NCBI GenBank assembly: GCA_041855445.1
Contig: JBHAEG010000067.1
Location: forward strand, 1 to 64,000
Direction of reading: 5' to 3'
Source: Faucicola sp041855445
GTDB lineage: Bacteria; Pseudomonadota; Gammaproteobacteria; Pseudomonadales; Moraxellaceae
Length of the DNA: 64,000 nt
In this document: positions 35,207 to 44,621 of the stretch, piece by piece
How the letters are laid out: every line of letters starts with the position of its first letter
Numbering within the stretch: the first letter of the stretch is position 1
Notes under the pieces: model-generated
The model's input: the letters and a program-made list of their open reading frames with translations, nothing else
What the model was told of the DNA's origin: nothing
Databases searched by the model: none
Program-made: the position numbers and the translations under genes

Positions 35207-35587
35207 TGTAAACCTACCTTTATTTCTTTATTTACCTATTCATGCTAATTTACCTGATTTACTATAAACAGGCAATTATATTTTTTGTAATATCAAACAT
35301 GAAAATATAAAAAATCAATGGTCATATAATTTCTCATAAAAATGGTGCTTTTTCCATTTTTTCATAAAAAACGTATAACATAATTCATTTTTTCCATGAT
35401 TTATGTGTAAAAACAACAAAGGCGACTATTAATCAGTTGATTATCAGCATTGTATGTAATAAAATCGGCAGAAATAACCAGTATTTTATGGTTTGCTCGA
35501 CTAACAACCATTTATTTAAAAAATAAGTAAAAATTTTGTATTTATTTTTGTGATTGTAACCAGTAAGTAACCAAAGGAAGTTATTGT
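35207..35587. other. AT-rich divergent intergenic region, DUF2339 / icd
   Basis: These 381 bases hold no convincing gene. The sequence is AT-rich, with TTTTTCCAT twice (near 35350 and 35389). A likely icd promoter lies at 35437-35465. Nothing resembling a riboswitch or small RNA was recognised by eye. Confidence 0.6.
35437..35465 (+). promoter_or_regulatory. Predicted sigma-70 promoter for icd
   Basis: TTGATT at 35437-35442 and TAAAAT at 35460-35465 are separated by 17 bases. The -35 box overlaps a small inverted repeat (AATCA-GT-TGATT). The predicted leader is about 115 bases. Confidence 0.4.
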
Positions 35588-37804
35588 ATGACAAAGCCTA
35601 CCATCATTTACACCCACACCGATGAAGCTCCTGCCTTAGCAACAAAATCATTGCTACCTATCGTACAAGCATTTTTAAAAACTGCTGATATTGATGTTGT
35701 AACAAGTGATATTTCTTTATCAGGTCGTGTATTAGCGTCATTTCCTGAGTATCTAAAGCCAGAGCAAGTCGTCAGTGATGACTTAGCAAAACTAGGTGAG
35801 TTAGTCAAACAACCTGATGCAAACATCATCAAATTACCCAATATCAGTGCATCAGTACCTCAATTACTCGCCACAATCAAAGAATTACAAGATGATGGCT
35901 ATGCTGTACCTGATTATCCAATCAATCCAGAAACTGATGAAGAAAAAGAAATCCGCAATCGTTATGACAAAATCAAAGGTAGTGCGGTAAACCCTGTATT
36001 GCGTGAGGGTAACTCTGACCGCCGAGCTCCAAAAGCTGTGAAAAATTTTGCCAAAAAAAATCCACATAGTATGGGTGTATGGACAAAAGACTCAAAATCG
36101 CACGTTTCAACCATGACTGCAGGCGATTTTTATCATACAGAACAATCAGTGACTGTGCCAGAAGCGACAAAAATTGATATCGTATTAAAAACAGCAAATG
36201 GCGAACAAGTATTAAAATCAGGTTTAGCCCTACAAAAGGCTGAAGTCATTGACGCATCAGTTATGAGCAAAAAAGCATTATTGGCGTTTTTAGCAGAACA
36301 AGTTGCCGATGCCAAAGCTCAAGGCGTGTTGTTCTCATTACATATGAAAGCGACAATGATGAAAGTTTCTGACCCTGTGATTTTTGGTCATGCGGTAAAA
36401 GTATTTTTCGCCCCAGTATTTGAACAATTTGGTGATGTATTGGAGCAAGCTGGCGTTAATGTAAATAATGGTTTTGGTAACTTATTGACCGAAATTGAAA
36501 AGCTAGACAGCGACACAAAACAAGCTATTTTAGCAAAAATTGATGAAGTGTATGCCAATAGTCCTGATTTAGCAATGGTGAACTCAGACAAAGGTATCAC
36601 TAATTTACATGTACCAAGCGATGTCATTATTGATGCGTCAATGCCTGCAATGATTAGAAACTCAGGTCAAATGTGGGATAAAGACGGCTTATCAAAAGAT
36701 ACAAAAGCTGTTATTCCTGACAGCAGTTATGCAGGTGTATATCAGGCAGTTATTGATTTTTGCCGTGAAAACGGAGCATTTGACCCAAGCACAATGGGAA
36801 CCGTGCCAAACGTTGGTTTGATGGCACAAAAAGCCGAAGAATATGGCTCACATGACAAAACATTTGAAATTGCTGACAATGGTGTTGTTGAAGTGATTGA
36901 TAGTGCAGGTAATGTATTAATGAGTCATGACGTTGAGGCAGGTGATATTTGGCGTATGTGTCAAACTAAAGATGCACCAATTACTGACTGGGTTGCCTTG
37001 GCGGTAAATCGTGCCCGTTTGAGCCAAACACCAGCCGTATTTTGGTTAGATGAAAATCGTGCTCATGACCGTGAATTAATCAAAAAAGTTAAAGCTTGTT
37101 TAGCAAACTTAGATACTGATGGTTTAGAAATCCATATTTTATCGCCAATTGAAGCCACGAAATTTACTTTAGAACGTATCAAAGCAGGACAAGATACAAT
37201 TTCAGTCACAGGCAATGTACTGCGTGACTATTTAACCGACTTATTCCCGATTTTAGAATTGGGTACAAGTGCTAAAATGTTATCGATTGTGCCTTTGATG
37301 AACGGTGGCGGTTTATTTGAAACTGGGGCAGGCGGTTCTGCACCAAAACACGTTCAGCAATTCTTACAAGAAAATCATTTACGTTGGGACTCTTTGGGAG
37401 AGTTTTTGGCGTTGGCAGTATCATTAGAGCATTTAGCCCAAACAACGGGTAACGAAAAAGCTCAAGTGTTAGCAGATACATTAGATTTAGCCACTGAACA
37501 GTTACTATTAAATGGTAAATCACCAAAACGTAAAGCAGGCGAACTGGATAATCGAGGCAGTCATTTCTATTTGGCGATGTACTGGGCAAAAGCATTAGCA
37601 GAGCAAACAAAAGATGAAGCTTTACAAGCGTTATTTGCTCCAGTTGCTAATAAACTTGCTGATAATGAAGCGAAAATTGTTGATGATTTAACGCAATCGG
37701 CGACAGCGGTAGATATTGGCGGTTATTATTCACCTGATGAAAAGCTTGCCTCACAAGCCATGCGTCCAAGTGCAATTTTTAACGAAACCATTGCCAGCTT
37801 ATAA
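35588..37804 (+). CDS. icd: NADP-dependent isocitrate dehydrogenase, monomeric type
   Basis: A 738-aa monomeric isocitrate dehydrogenase converting isocitrate to 2-oxoglutarate in the TCA cycle. Hallmarks are the N-terminal TIIYTHTDEAPALAT, the substrate loop NPVLREGNSDRRAP, KATMMKVSDPVIFGH and the C-terminal ETGAGGSAPKHVQQF. Length is that of the family (about 740 aa), unrelated to the dimeric E. coli enzyme. AAGGAAG lies eight bases before the ATG. A strong terminator follows, so it is probably monocistronic. Confidence 0.97.
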   Translation: MTKPTIIYTHTDEAPALATKSLLPIVQAFLKTADIDVVTSDISLSGRVLASFPEYLKPEQVVSDDLAKLGELVKQPDANIIKLPNISASVPQLLATIKELQDDGYAVPDYPINPETDEEKEIRNRYDKIKGSAVNPVLREGNSDRRAPKAVKNFAKKNPHSMGVWTKDSKSHVSTMTAGDFYHTEQSVTVPEATKIDIVLKTANGEQVLKSGLALQKAEVIDASVMSKKALLAFLAEQVADAKAQGVLFSLHMKATMMKVSDPVIFGHAVKVFFAPVFEQFGDVLEQAGVNVNNGFGNLLTEIEKLDSDTKQAILAKIDEVYANSPDLAMVNSDKGITNLHVPSDVIIDASMPAMIRNSGQMWDKDGLSKDTKAVIPDSSYAGVYQAVIDFCRENGAFDPSTMGTVPNVGLMAQKAEEYGSHDKTFEIADNGVVEVIDSAGNVLMSHDVEAGDIWRMCQTKDAPITDWVALAVNRARLSQTPAVFWLDENRAHDRELIKKVKACLANLDTDGLEIHILSPIEATKFTLERIKAGQDTISVTGNVLRDYLTDLFPILELGTSAKMLSIVPLMNGGGLFETGAGGSAPKHVQQFLQENHLRWDSLGEFLALAVSLEHLAQTTGNEKAQVLADTLDLATEQLLLNGKSPKRKAGELDNRGSHFYLAMYWAKALAEQTKDEALQALFAPVANKLADNEAKIVDDLTQSATAVDIGGYYSPDEKLASQAMRPSAIFNETIASL

Positions 37805-37855
37805 GATAACTTGATAATTTAATTATTTCGATTATCTAATAACTTAATAAAAAAG

Positions 37856-37888
37856 AACAGCAAAATTTAACCGTTTTGCTGTTTTTTT
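37856..37888 (+). terminator. Rho-independent terminator after icd
   Basis: A 10-bp stem (AACAGCAAAA with TTTTGCTGTT) and an eight-base loop followed by a seven-T run, about 50 bases after the icd stop codon. Confidence 0.92.
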
Positions 37889-37920
37889 AATTTTTATATT
37901 GATTTGAACTTATTAATAAA

Positions 37921-38757
37921 ATGTCAAATTTTACCAACGAAATTATCAAAACCAAATCATTACCACATTTACCCTATATGGCGTATGAAGACCAGCAGGC
38001 GATTACTCGTTTATGTGTGCGTTGTGGTTTGTTATTAATGCAATATGGGGCAGAGTCGGCAACAGTGGTCGATTTATGTAAACGTTTAGGCGAAGCATTG
38101 GGGGTGGCAAGTGTCGAATGTAGTTTGGCATTTAATGGCATTACCTTAACCACGTTATATAATAATCGTTGTATTACTACGGTGCGAGCTTCGACCACTC
38201 ATGCAATTAATATTCATATTATTATTCAAATTCAACAAATTATTTTAGATTTAGAACATCATCAAATGAAACAACCTTTAGAATATGCTCAACAACGTTT
38301 TGATGCGTTAGACAAAACGAGCTATCCAATTTGGCTGATTGCGTTGTTTGTTGGCGGTTCATGTGCAAGTTTTGCTCATTTGGCAGGGGGGAACTGGCAA
38401 ATTGTGTTGATTACCTATGTTGCAGGTTTTGTGGCGATGTTATTACGACATCATTTGTCATTGCATCATTTTAGTCCATTTATTGTGACAGTCATGACGG
38501 CGTTTTGTGCTTCGATGATTGGGGCGGTGGGGTTATTGGCTCATTTAGGTAATGACCCACATATTGCGATTGCCTCAAGTGTGTTGTTATTAGTGCCAAG
38601 TTTTCCATTAATCAATTCATTATCAGATATGTTGCGTGGTTATATGAATATGGGGGTTGGACGATTTATGTTTGCAAGTATGCTTACTTTAGGGGCATGT
38701 ATGGGCATTGTCATCGCATTATTTATATTAAATATTCATGTTTGGGGGATTAATTAA
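37921..38757 (+). CDS. yjjP: YjjP-type ThrE-family exporter, large subunit
   Basis: A 278-aa membrane protein matching the N-terminal half of ThrE (DUF1212). The cytoplasmic part has LLMQYGAESATVVDLCKRLGEALG and VECSLAFNGITLT; five transmembrane helices follow. In E. coli YjjP and YjjB together export succinate, while fused ThrE exports threonine and serine; which applies here cannot be told. Its stop codon overlaps the yjjB ATG by one base (TAATG), showing a coupled pair. The start ATG has no clear ribosome-binding site. Confidence 0.87.
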   Translation: MSNFTNEIIKTKSLPHLPYMAYEDQQAITRLCVRCGLLLMQYGAESATVVDLCKRLGEALGVASVECSLAFNGITLTTLYNNRCITTVRASTTHAINIHIIIQIQQIILDLEHHQMKQPLEYAQQRFDALDKTSYPIWLIALFVGGSCASFAHLAGGNWQIVLITYVAGFVAMLLRHHLSLHHFSPFIVTVMTAFCASMIGAVGLLAHLGNDPHIAIASSVLLLVPSFPLINSLSDMLRGYMNMGVGRFMFASMLTLGACMGIVIALFILNIHVWGIN

Positions 38758-39221
38758 TGTTTGATTGGTATAGCTTATTCAATACAGTATTTTTTTCAAT
38801 GTTAATGACATTTGGTTGGACATTGATGTTTAATATGCCTAAAAAATATATCATTCAATGTTTAATAGTTACCGCTATGGGCTGTGGATTACGAAATAGT
38901 TTATTACAATATCAGTTAGATTTAGTGACAGCCACATTTTTTGCCAGTATTGTTTGTGGATTTTTAGGGGTGTTTGTGTCAAAACGTTGGCTTGTACCAC
39001 CAAAAACCATGATTGTCCCCAGTGTGATTTGTATGATGCCAGGTGTGACAGCATATAAAGCGATGATTAGCATGATACAGTTAGGTTACATTGGTTATAG
39101 TGATGCGTTATTTACGCAAATGATGCAATATTTTTTTAATGCAATGTTTGTGATGATGGCGTTAGTATTTGGGCTGTCATTGCCTGCGACATTGTTTTAT
39201 CGGCGACAGCCCATCGTTTAA
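38757..39221 (+). CDS. yjjB: YjjB-type ThrE-family exporter, small subunit
   Basis: A 154-aa protein with four or five transmembrane helices, equal to the C-terminal half of ThrE (DUF3815). Family marks are ATFFASIVCGFLGVF and the conserved PSVICMMPGVTAYKAM. It is translationally coupled to yjjP and ends 12 bp before the convergent Lrp-type gene. Confidence 0.87.
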   Translation: MFDWYSLFNTVFFSMLMTFGWTLMFNMPKKYIIQCLIVTAMGCGLRNSLLQYQLDLVTATFFASIVCGFLGVFVSKRWLVPPKTMIVPSVICMMPGVTAYKAMISMIQLGYIGYSDALFTQMMQYFFNAMFVMMALVFGLSLPATLFYRRQPIV

Positions 39222-39233
39222 TATCAATTAAAA

Positions 39234-39701
39234 TTAATTTAATTCTATTTTTGTACCAACTTTAGAAAAATTCATGACAAATTGGCTTTTAAAACGGCGA
39301 ACGTTGTTATCGTAAGTTAGATAATCACGAGTAAAACGATGGTAATCTGCCATATTTTTGGCGTGAACTAATAGTAAAAAATCATAATCGCCTGAAATTT
39401 CATAACAGCTCATCACCTGCTTTTGACGGTTCATTAATCTTTCAAAACTATCTTGCATATTGGTATTTTGTTTTTCCATTTCAATTAAGACAAAAATAGT
39501 TAGGTCAAAACCTAGTTCAGTCGGATTGACAATTGCGACTTGTTTGGTAATGACACCAGTTTCCATCATGTATTGGATACGCCGTTGGCAGGTGGCGACT
39601 GAGGCATGAACTTGTTCAGCAATATTTTTTAGTGGTAAAGTTGAGTCCTCTTGCAATAAATTTAAAATGCGTTTATCAATATCATCAATTTCGTGTTGCA
39701 T
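39234..39701 (-). CDS. Lrp/AsnC-family transcriptional regulator
   Basis: A 155-aa regulator with an N-terminal winged helix-turn-helix (DIDKRILNLLQEDSTLPLKNIAE and ASVATCQRRIQYM) and a C-terminal ligand-binding RAM domain (VMSCYEISGDYDFLLLVHAKN). Members sense amino acids and act on nearby transport or metabolism genes. The ATG at 39701 is preferred over 39716. It is convergent with yjjB and divergent from the RarD-like permease, so an amino-acid-responsive control of the permease is possible but untested. Confidence 0.88.
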   Translation of the reverse strand: MQHEIDDIDKRILNLLQEDSTLPLKNIAEQVHASVATCQRRIQYMMETGVITKQVAIVNPTELGFDLTIFVLIEMEKQNTNMQDSFERLMNRQKQVMSCYEISGDYDFLLLVHAKNMADYHRFTRDYLTYDNNVRRFKSQFVMNFSKVGTKIELN

Positions 39702-39865
39702 AATTACACATTCCATTAAAAAAACGTTATATGAAAAAAAACAAATTTTAGCGAAAATTTTTATTATTAATTTACCATAAACAATGAAAAATTGAAAATA
39801 TTTATCACAATAAATCGTTATACTTATCAGCGTTATTGATGGGATATTTTAGGGTTGATTACTTC

Positions 39866-40813
39866 ATGTCAGAAATTCATCAAATTCAAACACCTGCTCT
39901 GCTCAATCGGTTTGCATTACCAACGCTCACCCCAATCAGTGTTGGGATTAGTTTGGCAGTTTTTTCGGGTGTTTTATTTGCAATCATTTATTTATACAGT
40001 AGCTGGCTGTCATCTTTATCAGGTACGCAAGTTTTTTTGTGGCGAATGGTGGCGATGTGGTTTGGGTTATTAATGTTGATGATAATGACCCAAGGTGTTG
40101 CTAAATTTCGTGAATATATTGTAGGGTTAAATTTGCGTCAATGGTTATTATTATTATCAACAACCCCAATTGTCGCAAGTCAATTCTGGCTATTTATGTG
40201 GGCTCCTGTGAACGGACAGGCGGTAAATGTAGCCATTGGTTATTTTTTATTTCCATTGATGATGGTTTTGGTTGGCTGTATCTTTTTTAAAGAAAAATTA
40301 AATCGTTTACAATGGATTGCCGTTGCATTGGCTGGGGCTGGCGTGTTGATACAGTTTTTCTTATTAGGCAGTGTGTCTTGGGCGACAGCGTGGGTATGTT
40401 TGACCTATCCGATTTATTATGGGCTTCGCCGTTGGCAAGGGGTACCTGCTTTATCAGGGTTATTTATTGATTTATCTATCATTGCTCCTATAGCTTTGTT
40501 ATATTTGATTTTTCAAGATAATTCATTGTCAATGGTCATGACCTCAAGTTCCTTGTTAATACTGATTGTGGGGTTAGGGTTAATTAGTGCATTGGCAATG
40601 CAGACAAACTTACATGCAAGCCGTTTATTACCCATGAATATGTTTGGTATGTTAAGTTATTTAGAACCTGCCTTAATGTTTGTTCTATCTATTTTGGTGC
40701 TAAACGAAATGATAAATGCTGAAATGATGTTAAGTTTTGGTTTAATTTGGGTAGGAATTTTACTATCTATTATCAATAGCATGTTGGAAAAAAGCAAAAA
40801 GACAACTCAATAA
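39866..40813 (+). CDS. RarD-like EamA-family permease
   Basis: A 315-aa protein with ten predicted transmembrane helices in the drug/metabolite transporter superfamily. The patterns SGVLFAIIYLYSSWLSSLSGTQ-like N-terminus, VNVAIGYFLFPLMMVLVGCIFFKEKL and the second-half SYLEPALMFVLSILVLNE fit RarD. The start is ATG 39866; 39836 is also open. A divergent Lrp-type regulator gene is 164 bp away. Substrate is unknown; RarD itself is known from chloramphenicol sensitivity, not from a proven function. Confidence 0.78.
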   Translation: MSEIHQIQTPALLNRFALPTLTPISVGISLAVFSGVLFAIIYLYSSWLSSLSGTQVFLWRMVAMWFGLLMLMIMTQGVAKFREYIVGLNLRQWLLLLSTTPIVASQFWLFMWAPVNGQAVNVAIGYFLFPLMMVLVGCIFFKEKLNRLQWIAVALAGAGVLIQFFLLGSVSWATAWVCLTYPIYYGLRRWQGVPALSGLFIDLSIIAPIALLYLIFQDNSLSMVMTSSSLLILIVGLGLISALAMQTNLHASRLLPMNMFGMLSYLEPALMFVLSILVLNEMINAEMMLSFGLIWVGILLSIINSMLEKSKKTTQ

Positions 40814-40882
40814 CCCAGATTATCGGTTGTAATACCCTAAAAAATCCCCATTGTATATAATCATCGCTAACATGGGTTGAAT

Positions 40883-41233
40883 ATGACGATTTATCCTGAC
40901 GTTGCCAATTTGCCAGAGTTTCAAATCGATTGGCAACAATTACAAACATTAGTTAATGAGCTTCCTGACATTACTATCACACAATATGTCAATGCTAAAA
41001 ACTTAGCATGTCCAATGCCATTGTTAAAATTAAAAATGGCGTTAAAAAATACTAATATGAATCATGCTGTTTATGTAACCACAACAGACCCAAATAGCCA
41101 ACATGATATTGGGGCGTTTTGCCGTCATATGAATTACAATCTATTGATTTTTATTGAGAATACTCACGATAGCTTACGTTCTGATAATGCCAACGATACA
41201 ATCTTTCACTTGTTAATCTGCAAAAATAACTAA
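40883..41233 (+). CDS. TusA/SirA-family sulfurtransferase-like protein
   Basis: A 116-aa protein whose middle carries the TusA signature NLACPMPLLKLKMAL, with the conserved sulfur-carrying Cys in CPMP. TusA-family members relay sulfur, for example to tRNA 2-thiouridine or molybdenum cofactor pathways. An N-terminal extension of about 35 residues precedes the domain, making it longer than the usual 75-80 aa. ATG 40883 is preferred over the in-frame TTG at 40877. It is 43 bp upstream of rpoH on the same strand. Confidence 0.82.
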   Translation: MTIYPDVANLPEFQIDWQQLQTLVNELPDITITQYVNAKNLACPMPLLKLKMALKNTNMNHAVYVTTTDPNSQHDIGAFCRHMNYNLLIFIENTHDSLRSDNANDTIFHLLICKNN

Positions 41234-41276
41234 ATAATAGCTACACAAAATTATTGCGACAATGATAGGTCAGTTC

Positions 41277-42395
41277 ATGGCACGAAAACACAAACAACAA
41301 ACTTCTGTATCACATGATAAAACCCGTCATCAACCATATGTCGATGATTTTATTGATGATGATATAGATTTAGATAATGATGAACCTGATTTTGATGATT
41401 TTGACGGCGAAGACATTGATTTTGACAACTTATCCGATGATTACTCCACAGATTATGATGATGATTTAGACGATTATCGTCCTAAAAAAACAACAAAATC
41501 TCGCACAATATCCACCAGCCATAGTCATGCTCTTGTTCCTGCGATGCCAACTTCGTTATCAGCACCAGGGGTGAACTTAGGGGCATATATTAATGCAGTC
41601 CACCAAATTCCTATTTTGACACCAGAACAAGAACAAGACCTTGCCCATCGTTACTATGACAAAGGCGATGTTGAGGCGGCTCGACTGCTGGTCATGTCAC
41701 ATTTACGTTTTGTCATTCACATTGCCCGCAGTTACTCAGGTTACGGCTTGCCCCAAGCTGATTTAATTCAAGAAGGTAATGTTGGATTAATGAAAGCAGT
41801 AAAACGCTTTGACCCTAATAAAGGGGTGCGTTTAGTATCATTTGCGGTACATTGGATTAAAGCAGAAATTCATGAGTTTGTTATTCGTAACTGGCGAATT
41901 GTGAAAGTTGCAACCACTAAAGCCCATCGAAAATTGTTTTTTAATTTGCGGTCATTGAAAAAAACCAATAATCAATTAACATTAGAAGAAGCCGAAGCAA
42001 TTGCCAAAGATTTAAATGTTACTGTTAAACAAGTGCTAGAGATGGAAAGTCGTTTGACCTCATACGATGCGTCTTTTGAAACTCAAAGTGATGACGATGA
42101 AGAAGGGCGTTATGCACCACAATTATATCTTGAAGATGGTGTAGACCCTGCGGAAATGGTGGAAGATGCCGACTGGGAAGAAAGTAACAATAATGCTTTA
42201 CTTGAGGCAATGGATAGTCTTGATGAACGGTCACGCGATATTGTGCAACAGCGTTGGCTAAATGAACAAAAAGCAACGTTGCATGAATTGGCGGCAGAAT
42301 ATGATATTTCTGCAGAACGTGTACGTCAAATTGAAAAAAATGCGATGGATAAAATTCGTGAAGCAATGCTAGCTAATAATCATTTACAGATGTAA
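41277..42395 (+). CDS. rpoH: RNA polymerase sigma factor RpoH with acidic N-terminal extension
   Basis: A 372-aa heat-shock sigma factor. Residues about 80 to the end align with RpoH: SHLRFVIHIARSYSGYGLPQ (region 2.1), LVSFAVHWIKAEIHEFV (2.3-2.4), the RpoH box with RKLFFNLRSLKK, and the region 4 helix-turn-helix ISAERVRQIEKNAMDKI. The first 80 residues are unusual: about 25 of 45 residues in 22-66 are Asp or Glu. E. coli RpoH (284 aa) has no such part. ATG 41277 follows TAGG; ATG 41262 is the upstream alternative. The FtsH/DnaK control segment around region 2.1 looks conserved. Confidence 0.93.
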   Translation: MARKHKQQTSVSHDKTRHQPYVDDFIDDDIDLDNDEPDFDDFDGEDIDFDNLSDDYSTDYDDDLDDYRPKKTTKSRTISTSHSHALVPAMPTSLSAPGVNLGAYINAVHQIPILTPEQEQDLAHRYYDKGDVEAARLLVMSHLRFVIHIARSYSGYGLPQADLIQEGNVGLMKAVKRFDPNKGVRLVSFAVHWIKAEIHEFVIRNWRIVKVATTKAHRKLFFNLRSLKKTNNQLTLEEAEAIAKDLNVTVKQVLEMESRLTSYDASFETQSDDDEEGRYAPQLYLEDGVDPAEMVEDADWEESNNNALLEAMDSLDERSRDIVQQRWLNEQKATLHELAAEYDISAERVRQIEKNAMDKIREAMLANNHLQM

Positions 42396-42430
42396 AATAT
42401 TATCAAATATCTACAAATGGAAAAATAACA

Positions 42431-42799
42431 ATGAATTGGTTAAGTGTTGCAAGTATTAACATGGCGATTGCGGTCATGTGTGGAGCGTTTGGGGCTCATG
42501 GTTTAAAAGCTCAATTATCCACAGAGCAAATGGCATGGTGGCAAACAGGTACACAATATTATTTTTATCAGGCGTTAGGTTTATTTATTATTGCATTACT
42601 TATTCGTTTACGCATTGCCCCAAGTATTATCGCATGGTTGTTACAAGCTGGTATTCTTTTATTTACAGGGTCATTATATTTAATGGCATTGGGTGCATCG
42701 CGAGGGTTAGGCATGGTAACACCAATCGGCGGAACCTTGATGATAATTGCGTGGCTGTGGTTGGCAGTGGTGGTGGCAAAAAATTCGGCATGGGATTAA
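42431..42799 (+). CDS. DUF423 family small membrane protein
   Basis: A 122-aa inner-membrane protein with four hydrophobic helices and the DUF423 signature: a CGAFGAHGLKAQLS motif near the N-terminus, WWQTGTQYYFYQALGLFII, and TPIGGTLMIIAWLWLA near the end. The function is unknown in the family. It lies between rpoH and trxB, all on the plus strand. Confidence 0.9.
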   Translation: MNWLSVASINMAIAVMCGAFGAHGLKAQLSTEQMAWWQTGTQYYFYQALGLFIIALLIRLRIAPSIIAWLLQAGILLFTGSLYLMALGASRGLGMVTPIGGTLMIIAWLWLAVVVAKNSAWD

Positions 42800-42899
42800 T
42801 GAAGATAACACTTGATTTTTACTCAATTATCCCAAAATTATAACCTATCAAATGCGTCAAAACATTGACCAAATCATACAAATACATTAGGAACACATT

Positions 42900-43853
42900 A
42901 TGAGTGACACAATCCATCACAAACTCATTATTTTAGGCTCTGGACCTGCTGGTTACTCAGCAGCTGTATACTCAGCCCGTGCAAATTTAAATCCTGTGAT
43001 GATTACAGGTATGCAAGTTGGCGGTCAATTAACCACAACCACAGAAGTTGATAACTGGCCAGGTGATGCTCATGGTTTGACAGGTCCTGACTTGATGGTG
43101 CGTATGCAACAACATGCTGAACGTTTTGGTACACAAATTATTTATGACCATATTAATGAAGTAGATTTGCAACAACGTCCTTTTGTGTTAAAAGGTAGTC
43201 AAACTTATACTTGTGATGCGTTAATTATTGCCACAGGTGCATCAGCCCAATATTTAGGCTTAGAATCAGAACAAAAATTTATGGGACTGGGAGTGTCTGC
43301 CTGTGCGACTTGTGATGGATTTTTCTATAAAGACCAACCAGTTGTTGTGATTGGCGGTGGTAATACCGCTGTTGGTGAAGCATTATATTTATCAAATATC
43401 GCAAGTCATGTGACTTTAATCCATCGCCGTGACAGTTTACGAGCTGAAAAAATCTTACAAAATCAGTTGTTTGAAAAAGAAAAAGCAGGTAATGTTAGCA
43501 TTGTTTGGAATAGTCAAGTTAAAGAAGTAGTTGGCGATAATTCAGGTGTAACAGGGCTAATACTAGAAAATGTTAAAGATGGTTCAACCACACAACTAGA
43601 TGTTACAGGTGTGTTTGTCGCAATCGGACATAAACCAAATACCGAAATTTTTAATGGTCAATTAGACATGAATAACGGCTATATTGTGGTACAAAGCGGT
43701 ATTAATGGCAATGCAACCGCAACAAGTGTTGAAGGTGTATTTGCAGCAGGTGATGTGGCCGACCATGTCTATCGTCAAGCAATTACTTCAGCAGGTACAG
43801 GCTGTATGTCAGCACTTGATGCAGAAAAATATCTTGAAGCACTTGCTAAATAA
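42900..43853 (+). CDS. trxB: Thioredoxin reductase TrxB
   Basis: A 317-aa FAD- and NADPH-dependent reductase that keeps thioredoxin reduced. The FAD motif GSGPAGYSAAVY starts the protein, the redox-active disulfide is in CATCDGFFY (residues about 138-146), the NADPH motif is VIGGGNTAVGEA, and the C-terminal FAD segment is GVFAAGDVADH. Length matches the low-molecular-weight class. AGGA precedes the ATG. aat follows after only five bases. Confidence 0.96.
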   Translation: MSDTIHHKLIILGSGPAGYSAAVYSARANLNPVMITGMQVGGQLTTTTEVDNWPGDAHGLTGPDLMVRMQQHAERFGTQIIYDHINEVDLQQRPFVLKGSQTYTCDALIIATGASAQYLGLESEQKFMGLGVSACATCDGFFYKDQPVVVIGGGNTAVGEALYLSNIASHVTLIHRRDSLRAEKILQNQLFEKEKAGNVSIVWNSQVKEVVGDNSGVTGLILENVKDGSTTQLDVTGVFVAIGHKPNTEIFNGQLDMNNGYIVVQSGINGNATATSVEGVFAAGDVADHVYRQAITSAGTGCMSALDAEKYLEALAK

Positions 43854-43858
43854 ACGTT

Positions 43859-44614
43859 ATGTTTGATAAAGACATTCTTTGTCGTTATCAATTTCCCAAC
43901 CCCATTGAGGCTGACCCTGATGGTGTTGGGTTAATAGCGGTAGGTGGCGACCTTGCAACAGATACATTACGTTATGCCTATACTCACGGTATGTTTCCGT
44001 GGTTTAACGAAGATGAGCCAATAGCATGGTGGTCGCCTGACCCACGTTGTCTTATCTATCCTGAAACCTTTACCCCTAGCCATTCACTAAAACGCCGTTT
44101 AAAAACTTGTGATTGGCAAGTTAGCATTAATCAAGATTTTAGCAATGTTATTCATGCCTGTGCCAGTATTCGCCAACAACAAGGCACTTGGATTAATTCA
44201 GCGATGATAGATGCCTATAATCAGTTACATCAACAAGGTGATGCCTATAGTGTTGAAATTTGGGCAAAAAATGATTTAATTGGTGGTTTATATGGGTTAA
44301 AGTTCGGACAGGCGTTTTTTGGTGAGTCAATGTTTCATCGACAAACAGATGCTTCAAAAGTTGCTTTTTACTGTTTAATGCAATTATGTCGATTATCTGG
44401 ATTTCGTTGGGTTGATTGTCAATTGCCAAATAATCATTTACTAAGTTTAGGGGCTACAACCATGCCCCGTCAGCAATTTTTAACTGAATTATCTCAACAA
44501 CTTAGCCAAAAAAGTTGCGACTGGCGACCTGTATTAAATCAGCGATTTCATGTACAAAATTTTACCAAAGCCATCAGTTATCAACCACACCAATTGACCA
44601 TCTCCACCAATTAA
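43859..44614 (+). CDS. aat: Leucyl/phenylalanyl-tRNA-protein transferase Aat
   Basis: A 251-aa enzyme adding Leu or Phe to proteins with N-terminal Arg or Lys, marking them for ClpAP degradation (N-degron pathway). Typical segments are GLIAVGGDLATDTLRYAYTHGMFPW, WWSPDPRCL, GGLYGLKFGQAFFGESMFH and WVDCQLPNNHL. It is five bases after trxB. It faces the TetR gene with seven bases between stops. The usual partner genes ate and infA are not here. Confidence 0.95.
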   Translation: MFDKDILCRYQFPNPIEADPDGVGLIAVGGDLATDTLRYAYTHGMFPWFNEDEPIAWWSPDPRCLIYPETFTPSHSLKRRLKTCDWQVSINQDFSNVIHACASIRQQQGTWINSAMIDAYNQLHQQGDAYSVEIWAKNDLIGGLYGLKFGQAFFGESMFHRQTDASKVAFYCLMQLCRLSGFRWVDCQLPNNHLLSLGATTMPRQQFLTELSQQLSQKSCDWRPVLNQRFHVQNFTKAISYQPHQLTISTN

Positions 44615-44621
44615 ACCATCA

